Assembly: GCA_009767595.1 (NCBI GenBank)
Contig: VSDK01008670.1
Location: 11,496-75,495, forward strand
From: Symbiodinium kawagutii
Lineage: Eukaryota > Sar > Dinophyceae > Suessiales > Symbiodiniaceae
Length of the DNA: 64,000 bases
Direction of reading: 5' to 3'
Below the pieces are notes generated by a model. That model was not told the DNA's origin. It did no database searches and was given only the letters and a program-made list of their open reading frames with translations. This document shows positions 53,495-63,264 of this stretch, piece by piece (the first letter of the stretch is position 1; the number at the start of each line of letters is the position of its first letter). The position numbers and the translations under genes were made by a program.

Positions 53495-54098
53495 GTTAGG
53501 GGCCATGGGCAGCCACAGTAACTGGACAGAGTCTGTATATTTGAATATGTTTTGATTTCAGAAGTATCCACCCGGATTGCACTGCAACTTGAAAGTCTGA
53601 TATTTTTTCCAAGAAGCCGTTGTTTTCTCAGGTGCGAAGCTCTCAGGGAAGAATTCATGACTGAGTTTAGGTCCACTTGATCAGTTGTGCTACCACGCAA
53701 CAGGTCTGAATTGATAGGCTGCCATCTCTTGTGAGAGAAGAAGTGTGTGTGTGGGTCAGCTTTACAAGTTTGCCACCATCCCCAAACATCCCAAAACTGC
53801 ATTCTTACATATATAGACTTTAATGAGGAAGGCGCAGGAATGGAAACTACGCACCAGTATTTAGGGGACATCATTTCCGGATGAACCTGAATCTCATGAC
53901 CAATAATGATCAAGTGAAACTTGACGTGCAGCCTGATTTGGCTATAATAAAATAAAACTGCAAGCTGTGGATTTGTTCACTAATGGTGTACCCCCAAAAC
54001 TGGTGGTTTCTGTGTGGTTATTATTCTATGGTTTGTAGGTGCTGTTTTTGATGGACAATGTGTTAATTCTCCGGAAATCTTCATGGCTTGTCCAACAG

Positions 54099-54153
54099 GT
54101 TCATCATGACCAGCCGGTCGGATCAGCCCTTGGCGGTGCGGCATCGGGGCGGG
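54099..54153 (+). CDS. Second exon of the membrane protein gene (55 nt)
   Basis: Acceptor ccaacag|G, GT donor (gtccac), phase 2 to 0. It encodes FIMTSRSDQPLAVRHRGG after completing Arg with the first exon. GC-rich, basic, no motif recognised. Confidence 0.5.
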
Positions 54154-54427
54154 GTCCACGGTGTGTCTCCAATGGTAGCTGTGAATATCACAACTTTGTA
54201 AAAAGGACGTAAAGTCCCCGGTGAGTTTATGAACGCCTTACCATGCTCATGACATCCAGATTTTATTGGATTACGACATGATCACTATGCAAATTCAGCA
54301 TTATTGTATAATACATGGTGATACTGTTGATCATCAATGCCATACACTGCCAAGCTCGTCATTGAAAAATCCCCGTGAGTCACGTCGTGAACGAACACCA
54401 CTTGCAAGTCGCCGGGTCGCGCGTCAG

Positions 54428-54574
54428 GAACTGTTGGATCGTCCTTACATCAACAAACGCACCGGCTTGGACTTCCTGATCATGTGTGCGTTGGGATCCT
54501 TCTTGGGCCTGCTTTCCATTCCATACTGTGCCTGGGCAGAGTCCAATGTCAGGGAGCTCCCTGGGATGATGCAG
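54428..54574 (+). CDS. Third exon of the membrane protein gene, with the transmembrane segment (147 nt)
   Basis: Acceptor gcgtcag|G, GT donor (gtcttt), phase 0. It encodes ELLDRPYINKRTG, then a hydrophobic segment of about 20 residues (LDFLIMCALGSFLGLLSIPY), then CAWAESNVRELPGMMQ. The sequence upstream of the acceptor (ERTPLASRRVARQ) is also open and could extend the exon. A single-pass membrane protein is inferred. Confidence 0.55.
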
Positions 54575-55017
54575 GTCTTTTGATTGATGATTGACTCGTG
54601 GGTAAGGGTGTTTGATGGTGGTTCGCTGATGATGAACTTGTCTTCAATGGTGTTGAATGATGGTTATGGTTTAGAATCCAGTCCGATTGCTGGGAAAGGC
54701 AGTTTTTTAAGGGGTCGGCATATCTAATCGGTTTGCACGGAAACACTCTATGTATCTCTATGTACCTAGCTAGTTTTTGAGCCTACGAACTTATGTTTGG
54801 AATGTCTCGGGATAAGAATCTTTTGGCACTTTCGTTGCCTGAAGTCTTTAGATTTGGAGATTCCATACAATTTTACAGCGGATGCGAAGCCATTTGGCCT
54901 TGCCAAGCTTGTATGAACCCCAAAATTGGCGCTTTCCCAGCGCAATGATAGCTTCGGAATGTTGCTGGGAACCCATGGATCACTGCACTTTGGTCAGATG
55001 GCATGTTCCCATCCAAG

Positions 55018-55095
55018 GTATACAGCCAGGCAGCCATTGATGCATTGGGGCACGGCGGTGACATGGGAGCAACCCGCCAACGGTCCAATCTTCAA
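55018..55095 (+). CDS. Fourth exon of the membrane protein gene (78 nt)
   Basis: Acceptor atccaag|G, GC donor (gcaaac), phase 0. It encodes VYSQAAIDALGHGGDMGATR then QRSNLQ. In phase with the exon before it; the frame stays open after the donor but turns low-complexity. Confidence 0.5.
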
Positions 55096-55236
55096 GCAAA
55101 CCTTCAGATCAAACCAAGGGCCCAAGTAAAGGACCAACGGCCCAAGCCACAACTAAACATGGCGAGCTGGGTGAAGCAGTTAACCAACAATAATTGCTGG
55201 TTAATGGTCAATAATTATATGGGATATATACCAACT

Positions 55237-55358
55237 ATATGGCTATGGGTCAAGCAGTTAACCAACAATAATGGGGATTGATAACCAACAACAATAGAGA
55301 AAACAATGGTTAATGATGGGGGAACCAGGGGGACTAATGGTTTTGACCCATAGCCACA
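55237..55358. repeat. TIR element, family A
   Basis: atatggctatgggtcaagca ... ggttttgacccatagccaca; about 122 bp, both ends intact. Confidence 0.78.
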
Positions 55359-55470
55359 TTGCGGTGAAAACTTTTTTTCCCATAGTAAATCATAGCACCG
55401 ACCATGACCGTCAACACTAGGATGAACCACTGGTGTTTTTCGGGGATTGTTAACTGCACCTGTTGATGAT

Positions 55471-55578
55471 TTGGTGCTTTTTTAGAATAGGGGACCCCCG
55501 AAACAGTTGGTCTGTTACTGTAAGTGGGTCATAAGCTGGATGACAACTAGGGGTCCCTATGGCTTGAGAAACACACAT
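55471..55578. repeat. TIR element, family C
   Basis: ttggtgcttttttagaatag ... ctatggcttgagaaacacac; about 108 bp, ends somewhat diverged. Confidence 0.55.
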
Positions 55579-55636
55579 ATCACTGCGATGGAAAACTGCC
55601 ATGATGCCATGCGCTGCTGGTTGCTTCAGATCCAAG

Positions 55637-55690
55637 GTATTGGTGTGGAGGACATTCCCAAGTTTTGGCTCAGACGCTTTGGACCGGCAG
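55637..55690 (+). CDS. Possible fifth exon of the membrane protein gene (54 nt)
   Basis: Acceptor gatccaag|G, GT donor (gtgtgg), phase 0, encoding VLVWRTFPSFGSDALDRQ. A second frame through the same DNA is equally protein-like (GIGVEDIPKFWLRRFGP), so the reading is uncertain. A further open frame ending at TGA 56102-56104 (VLVWSPQETWIALATG) may be the last exon. Confidence 0.35.
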
Positions 55691-56377
55691 GTGTGGTTGG
55701 GGTTGTTTCGGGGTTCCCAGGGTGCTGGGCCAGGGTTCTGGCAACGGGTCCGGGGAGCATGGGCTTTACCAGGAGACAGATTTTTGCCCGTGATCATGAT
55801 GGAAATATTGCAAATCTTTTGAATGCAAATTGAAAATCCTTGGAACCAGGATTTGATTGCAATTGGTCGTTCCTTTTGAGCTGTCAGGAGTAGCTACACG
55901 TCCAGAATTAATGGTTTTCCACAGTCGCATGGCTCATTGAGACAGGGTTCAACTTGGTGACCCTCCATGGTAGCTGGGTGGCATGTAGAAGTCCACGGTC
56001 GCTACGGGAGCCAGGTGCTGGTTTGGAGCCCCCAAGAAACATGGATTGCTTTGGCGACTGGGAGATCTCAGCAATTTGGCCAAGGCTTTGATATTGGCAA
56101 CTGAGGAATGTTCGCATGTTTTCGCAGGAAGCAGAGTGAATGGCTAGATTTCTTACGTTGGGAAGTTGTTTCCGTAGGTTGGATATGGTCATAAAGAGGC
56201 ATCAGGCATCAATATCAAGTACAGTATCAGTATAACTATAACCATCATTCATGTCAACCATCGACCATCAATCAATATCAAGCAGATCCTTATCTCTTGA
56301 TTTTGGGGAACCATTTGCTTCGGTGCCTGGACTGTTTTTTTACGTAATCTTTGAGGCTCGACAGCAGCATTGTGGCC

Positions 56378-58494
56378 ATGCCGCTTTCAAGTGACCATTG
56401 GTCGTCGGAGCCATCGCGTGGCGAGGGGAGCCAGCTGATTGAGCTTCATGTGTTCTGTTTGAATGGTGAAGGATGTACCTTGAGCCTTTGCTCTTCCACA
56501 CTGGGAAAGGAAGTGGTTCGGACAGTTTCAGGGCATTTGTTGCCAAAAGTAGGTGCAAAGCCCACTCTCCAACACCTTGCTTCTCCGCTCATGCCCCAAA
56601 AGATGTTGAAAGATCAAGGTATCACTGGTAGCACTGCAACATTGTCCTGCACCTATGTTCCCACTGATTTACTTGCTGCGTGGAAAATTCTCAACGGATT
56701 AATCGTCACCGAGGGAGAGATTGTGTTGGAAGGAGTGACAAGGATAGAAAGCACATCACGCTTGCAGCATCTTCCCCGAAGCCTCGACGCCTTGACTGTT
56801 GGTGATGATTTTAAGCAGCGCCTGGATCGGGTCACCTTGCCAAGCAACCTACGAACTTTGACTTTTGGGAGAGATTTTAACCAGAGCCTGGACCGGGTGA
56901 AATTGCCCAGCAGCCTGCTATCTTTGACATTCGGCGGATGCTTCAACCAGAGCCTTGATCGGGTGACTTTGCCGAGCAACCTGCAGAATTTGACTTTCGG
57001 CAATTTGTTTGACCAAAGCCTGGATGGAGCCACTTTGCCGAGAAATCTGCAAACTTTGATTCTTGGTGGTAAGTTCAACCAGAGCCTGGATAAGGTGATA
57101 TGGCCTTGCAACCTGCAAACTTTACAGTTGGGACACCGTTTCAACCAAAGTCTGGATCGGGTGACTTTGCCGAGCAACTTGCGAACCTTGACCTTTGGTA
57201 GTGATTTCAACCACAGCCTGGATCGGGTGACTCTGCCGAGTCGCCTGCAAAATTTGACATTCGGCTCATGTTTCAACCAGAGCCTGGACCCTGTGACCTT
57301 GCCGGGCGACCTGCAAACGTTGATTTGTGGCCGAAATTTCGATCAGAGCTTGGCTCGGGCGTCCCTGCCCAACGGCCTGCGAACTTTGTTGTTTGGCACG
57401 TGTTTTAACCAGAGCTTGGATGGGGTAACCCTGCCAAGCGGCCTGCAAGCTTTGTATTTTGGACATCGCTTCAATCAGAGCCTAGATCAGGTGACCTTGC
57501 CCAGCAACCTAAAAATCCTGAGGTTTGGTGGTTGTTTCACCCAGAGCCTTGAAGGGGTGACCTTGCCAAGCGCAACCTGCAAACTTTGACGCTAAGCGAT
57601 CGTTTTGACCACAGCCTAGATGGGGTGATTTGGCCAAGCAACCTGCAAGTGTTGGCTTTTGGTGGTGATTTTGGCCAAACCCTGACTGGGGTGATCTTGC
57701 CGGGCAACCTGGACCTGCGAACTTTGACTTTGGGGCAAGATTTTAACCCGAGCTTGGATGAAGTGACCTTGCCCAGCAGCCTGCAAACTTTGCATTTTGG
57801 CGGGTGTTTTAACCAGAGCCTGGACCGGGTGAAATTGCCTAGCAACCTACAGAGTTTGTCATTTGGCACTTTGTTTAACCAAACCCTGGATCGGGTCACC
57901 TTGCCAAGCAACCTGCGAACTTTGACTTTTGGCAGAGATTTTAACCAGAGCCTGGATGAGGTGAGATTGCCGAGCAACCTGCGAACTTTGATTTTTGGCC
58001 AAACATTCAACAAGAGCCTTGATCGGGTGACTTTGCCGAGCAACCTGCAAGCCTTGACTTTTGGCTATGCATTCAACAGAAACCTGGATTTGGCCACCTT
58101 GCCAAGTAGCCTGAAAGCTTTGAGTTTCGGCACAAGTTTCAACCACAGCCTTAATGAGGTGACCCTGCCGCGCAACTTGCAAACTTTGCATTTTGGAGAT
58201 TCTTTCGATCAGAGCTTAGATCAGGTGACTTTGCCCAGTAGCCTACAAACTTTGACTTTTGGGGATTCATTTGACCAGCGCCTGGATGCAGTGAATTGGC
58301 CGAGCACTCTGCGAACTTTGAGATTTTGCAATCTCAACCAAAGTCTGCATAAGGTGTCCTTGCCGAGCAGCCTGCAAACTTTAACTCTTGGAGAGTATTG
58401 CGACAGAAGCGTTGATAACCTGTGTCAGGTGCGGGCAACCTTGCCAAGCAGTCTTGTGCATTTCAGTTCCTGTGGACTGTCTGTCTCAGTATGA
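56378..58494 (+). CDS. FNIP/LRR-type repeat protein, intronless, with one frameshift
   Basis: Met at 56378, preceded by an in-frame stop at 56345. Residues 1-110 form an N-terminal domain (LHVFCLNGEGCTL ... GSTATLSCTYVPTDL) that looks ubiquitin-like; this is an inference. Then about 24 tandem units of exactly 22 residues (66 nt), consensus GxxFNQSLDRVTLPSNLQTL, matching the FNIP/leucine-rich class known from Dictyostelium and abundant in protists; such solenoids usually bind proteins. The frame breaks near 57,571: compared with the usual CCAAGCAACCTG, the sequence CCAAGCGCAACCTG has two extra bases, so the first frame closes at TGA 57587-57589 and the repeats continue in the next frame to TGA 58494. 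The gene has no introns, unlike its neighbours. Confidence 0.85.
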
Positions 58495-59545
58495 TTTGTC
58501 AAGGCCCAGTGGTTGCACTGAAAATGTCCAGAAGGCAGCTGGTTAACACATGTTTCAGAACAACTCGTCAGCCACACTGCGGATTCATGAGCAATTTGGA
58601 TATGAACATGTCATACACTGGATCAACTGACCGTGGCATGTGGGAAAAAAAATCCTGTCATGTTTCCGCTGGCTGTGCGACCTACGTTCCTTTTGTATTT
58701 CTGAAAGGTTGTCCTCCGCAATTAGGAATACCATTATCCATTTTTACCTTACAAAACCAATGGTTCTGGCCACCCAAGTTACGTAGCCTAGTCGTAAGAA
58801 ACTAGCCAGGAGGAAGAATGCCAAGGACCATTGAGTTTCTATGGTTAGTTTATGTTCTCGCCAGTTTGGATCAGAATTATATATCAAACATTTTTGCAAT
58901 GATCAACTCTGGCTCCAAACCGTCAGTAATTATGCACTATTAGTTCTGCCCGTTGCATCCAGTTGCCAGCCAAGAGTAGGTAACCATCTTGTTTCTATCA
59001 TTGTTGTAACCGGGGTTGGTTACGTAATATTCATGGTGACTGGTTGGGTAGGGCTGGGTAAATGGTATAGGAAATCTATAAATCTTTCCCTGGGATATAG
59101 CAAGCTTTGGAGACCTTGGATTGAGCCTTGTCAATGTCCCTTCCGCCAGCAGATTTCGTAGGGGAATCGGTCACAGCTTTGCGGACTGGCAGTCGTTTTC
59201 ATCCAGGCCATTGTGGATGCTCATGTGGCAAAGGGATTAGATAGACTGCCAACCCCTTGTCAATTAGGAAAAAGGCCAGCGCACATTGGATGTCCATGGA
59301 AAACCCAAACACTACCAATATGTAAATTCTTCTTTTGGGCGCCTAATTTGATTTAGGCATGTTTTCCTGTCACCAATACCTTCAGCGCAAGCAAACATAT
59401 CAAAAGATGACATGTGTAAAATATTGTGAAATGTGATAATAGTCTTCGGACACAGGATGACAACTTTCGCACCCGCCGTGTCTGACCCACCAACCAGCTG
59501 TTTCCCTGCGATCGAAAACAGCCCTAGTGAGCCCTTTGTTCGTTC
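58495..59545. other. Interval without recognised genes
   Basis: Moderately AT-rich. The only structure seen is a GTAACCGGGGTTGGTTAC hairpin near 59,005, also present at about 42,558 and 44,219. Confidence 0.5.
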
Positions 59546-59705
59546 ATGATGTCCGTGGTCTCCAGTGAAGCCACTTGGCCCCTTGCGGTGGTGACTTCCA
59601 AGGCGCCGCTGGAACGGGGCAACGCGGGGGCGCAACCCGCGGTGCCTGCAGGTTTCGTGGAGGAGAACTTGGAACTCAGCGGCACGACCTTCTTCCTCCG
59701 AGGAG
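59546..59705 (+). CDS. First exon of a small three-exon gene
   Basis: Starts MMSVVSSEATWPLAVVTSKA, continues PLERGNAGAQPAVPAGFVEE and NLELSGTTFFLRG plus G; strong GT donor (ggag|gtgaga), phase 1. Very GC-rich. An AG|G at 59602-59603 is an alternative acceptor in the same frame. The minus strand is also open here but offers no matching exon chain. Product unrecognised. Confidence 0.5.
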
Positions 59706-60791
59706 GTGAGACCTGGATCCTGCTCTGCTGGGCTTTCTGCACTGCTGCGCCTTGGATATCACCGGTGGCGGCGCTCGTCCATGGTGCCAACCAAGCAGCT
59801 GAGCATAGGTAGCAACGGTTGTGGGGCACCATTTATGGACAAAGCAAAGGTATGGCCGAAAGGAATCTCTACATCTTTGGAAGGACCTCATGAATTTTGT
59901 TTTGTGCTTTTGGCTTTGCCTCAAATGTTTTCCCACTGGGATCAGGCGGATGAACGAGTATCCCTGTCATGTTTCTTCGCCATGCTTTCAGTAAGGGTGC
60001 TGCCAGTTGACCCACTCCCGGGACACATGAGCACATGCACAACTGTCAACTCATCACTTCATTGCGCTGCCTCGTCTCACCCATCTGGTGAGTCACGACA
60101 CGCTGTGATTATTTCATTGACTTGGTCTTCCATGGTCTTACTCATAGAACCCTTAATTTTTATGGTGTGGAATCCCGACGAAAGCGTACAAAAGTTTAAA
60201 TTTGGCCTGTGGGTTACTGCATTGGAAATGATTTATGAAAAATGATAGTGGGGAATTCATCAGAACCCAAGCTATTGTTTTCCAAAAGACTTGTTTTGTG
60301 GCTGTTTTGAGGGACGGGAGCTGCATACTACTTGTTTTGTGAACATGCAAAAATGATTCTGTCCACACCTGGTGTATCGGCCAAAATCACTGGTTCATGG
60401 CTGCCGGGAGCAGCAGCTTTGGAAAATGGCCCCGGTTTCTTGAAGCGCTCATGGAGTCCCTCTCTAATCATTCCATATTACCATTGTGGACCATTCTCAG
60501 CCGTGTGCACTGTTGGTTTCAGTCATTCGGCATACGTGTTCAAGACATAACTAACCTCCATCAGCTACTATTATTCATGAGCCTTCAATCAACCATAAGT
60601 CAGAATTATCATTGCGCCCCATGAGCAATCATTTAGTGGTTTCTCAATTCATAGGGGTACCCCCAGTTCTCATGCTTTATCTTGACATTTATACGAATCA
60701 ACCAGCCATTCTAGTTGGTATATCCTCTATGATTGCCTATAATTCCCTTGTGAATCACCGTTGTTAACCAATGTTAACCAGGCATTTAGAG

Positions 60792-60835
60792 GCTTGCCCA
60801 TGGCTTCCTGCCACCCCCCTGGATGGCCGCCCCAG
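60792..60835 (+). CDS. Second exon of the small three-exon gene (44 nt)
   Basis: Acceptor atttagag|G in phase 1 as required, GT donor (gtgggc), phase 0. It encodes GLPMASCHPPGWPPQ with the first codon shared. Pro-rich. Confidence 0.45.
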
Positions 60836-61504
60836 GTGGGCGTCTTGAAGGTGCTGGTCGGCTTAGATAAGTCCCTTGGAACTGGTTTCAGCTGCCCCGA
60901 TCAGGCTGCGGGTCCATGTAACTTGACCATCCAAAAATGGGGTGACATCCCAAGAGTTACACTGGTGGTTAGTAGTGGTTAATTAATTGTTCATACAACA
61001 GTTTATATGGTTTTATATGGTTTTAATGGTGGCTAATTAACAACTGTAGTTTGCTTATTCGGGGGATGTGAACAGCCAAGTGTACAGGGTATCGACTCCC
61101 AGCCGGTTTTTTCTCGGGCGTCCCTTGGGTACCCTGTCTCCCGAAGGGCTGTTCACATCTCAGTTCACCATGGAAACTGTTCGTCCAACCTTTGTGATGG
61201 GTTCACTACGACCCATCTTTTGGATGGTTGAGATTTTGTGACAGGGGCCCATGCAAGGTCCATATGGACAAGCCACACTGCCTTCTCTAATTAATGACTG
61301 AGATGATAATCACATAATTTAATCAAAATATCTGTGGATTAGCTACACTACCTACTCCATAGGTGTTTATCACCTATGCTACGCCTGATGCTTTGATCCA
61401 AATCTCCTATCGCTGCGCTTGACAGCTACTGGATCTCAGGCGCGGTTTCTATCGTCCCTTCTGTAAAACTCTTCTGAAAGCACACTCCCTGGGCCTTGCA
61501 ATGT

Positions 61505-61610
61505 GGCGAGCTGGGTCAATATTAACCAACCTTTACAGGGGGATAATCACCAACAATTTCATAGGGAAAACAATGGTTAATGAGGGAGGAACCAGGGGTA
61601 GAGGGTGAAC
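61505..61610. repeat. Truncated TIR element, family A
   Basis: agctgggtcaatattaacca ... gaggaaccaggggtagaggg; interior conserved, right inverted repeat lost. Confidence 0.6.
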
Positions 61611-62003
61611 TGATCATGTGGTATTGTTGGGAAAATCATTGACCTATCAGCTTTGAGGATGAGATGTGACAATTGTATCAGGATCTAGCATCCCCAAAAG
61701 ATGTAAAACAATCATGATAATTACAGTATATGGTAGCCACCAATAAACACCATTGTAGTATCCGCTTTACACGCGTCTTTTTTAGGAATATCCTGATCTC
61801 CCAATCCTTATTTCGCTAAAGGCTCAATTTGCTTGGGGGTTCTTGGTAGCTCGAGGCTCAACCTACCGATTTCGTCTGTTGGCACGAGTTTTCCAGGGTG
61901 CATAGCAATCGATTGACCTAGAGTGTATCCATGCGTTTCCAAATAAACAAAACATGTGTTACATCATGATCCATTTTTCTTTGTTTCTATAAATGCACCT
62001 CGC

Positions 62004-62120
62004 TTGCAGTGGGTCAAAACCCCGTACCCCTGCTTCCCCTATCAGTAATCATTGTTTTCCCTATGAAATTGTTGGTGAATATCCCTCATTACTGGTTGGT
62101 TCGTATTGACCCATAGCCAG
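62004..62120. repeat. TIR element, family A (reverse orientation)
   Basis: cagtgggtcaaaaccccgta ... gtattgacccatagccag, 44 bp upstream of the small gene's last exon. Confidence 0.7.
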
Positions 62121-62164
62121 CAGCTACATGAGAACATGGCACGCATCGTGGGCTGACATGGCAG

Positions 62165-62203
62165 GCTGCCGAAACGCTGATCGCGCCGGTGAAACACCTC
62201 TGA
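62165..62203 (+). CDS. Last exon of the small three-exon gene
   Basis: Acceptor ggcag|G in phase 0, encoding AAETLIAPVKHL and the TGA at 62201-62203. The three exons give 243 nt, an 80-residue protein with no recognised domain. The AT-rich introns contain TIR elements of family A. Confidence 0.45.
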   Translation, partial: AAETLIAPVKHL

Positions 62204-62420
62204 GGTTCCCATCTTTCATCGATGAGTTGAAGCATCAACACGTGGATCCGCTGGTGAATCTCAAGGCGGATCTCGCGTGGGGCAAAGGAGTTGAAGCTTT
62301 GGAAAAAATCGGATTTATATGATTGTATAGGAGTTGATTGTTTATTGTCAAGTCTGGGTGCTGGCTTCAACCCCAGTGGTTGATACAGTTGTCAATGGCT
62401 AATATAGACTAATGGATAGT

Positions 62421-62548
62421 GGTAACCCAGGATTAATAAACCCCTGGTTTATTAATAGGGGGTATCCCCAAAAGCCTTGGTTTTCCATTAGAATGGTAAC
62501 CCCCCCAGTTAATCAAGCAGGGGTTTATTAATCCTGGGTAGACATTAG
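62421..62548. repeat. Fold-back element, family E
   Basis: gtaacccaggattaataaac ... ggtttattaatcctgggtag; the arms are near-perfect inverted repeats, and the interior is almost identical to 42604-42733. Confidence 0.8.
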
Positions 62549-63136
62549 TGGTGAAGATAGTGGTTGATAGCGATGAATTAAAAGTGGTCAATACAGGCTG
62601 AAAATAGTGGTTATATAGTAAATGTACGTGGTCGATAGTGGTGAAGATAGTGGTTGATTACCCCGTGGCCCTTAATTCTAACCGTTTGTGTATTTTTTGT
62701 ACCGTCAATAGTGGTCCATGACAGTAGCTACTAGACGAATAGCAGTGATGAGAAACAGTCGCAATCATAAAGTAGTTTCCCTACCGAACTTTTTTAGTTT
62801 TCTTGGGTGCATACCAGGACAACTGGGGTACATGTGGGATACAATAGCAACCGTCGCTGGCCAGCAGCGTTTCGAAAAGAGACCAAAACAAACATCAGTA
62901 ACCATGAGAATTTGACAGTCAAGCCGCAGCAACTGTGTTAGTAACCATCTTGTAGTTGGTTTATCTTGTAGTTGATTGTAAACCATACCTGGCTATGATG
63001 AATCATCCTTAGATAGTAACCATCAGTAAGAATCATGAATCATATGGCTGTGCGTCAAGGGCCACCCCTGGCTGTTCAGATCCCATGACCAAGGCAGTCA
63101 AGCTGTTGGGATGTGAAGAACCATCCACTATTGAGC

Positions 63137-63264
63137 CATATGGCAATGGGTCAATATTGACCGACTAAGAATGGGGGAATATGGGGGATAGTAACCAACA
63201 ATGGGGAAAACACTGGTGAATAGTGGGAGAACCAGGGGTACAGGGTTTTGACCCACAGCCATAT
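63137..63264. repeat. TIR element, family A
   Basis: catatggcaatgggtcaata ... ggttttgacccacagccata; about 128 bp with both ends. Confidence 0.75.

Noticed and set aside
53131-53913. 260-codon open frame on the minus strand
   Set aside because: No recognisable domain and random-looking composition; it lies antisense to a better supported + strand exon.
56653-57276. 207-codon minus-strand frame over the FNIP gene
   Set aside because: A mirror of the 66-nt periodic repeat (LGKVTRSRLWLKSLP units); the + strand reading matches a known repeat family.
62205-62322. Open frame LKHQHVDPLVNLKADLAW after the small gene
   Set aside because: Protein-like, but it follows a stop in the phased gene model and lacks an AG|G acceptor at its start.
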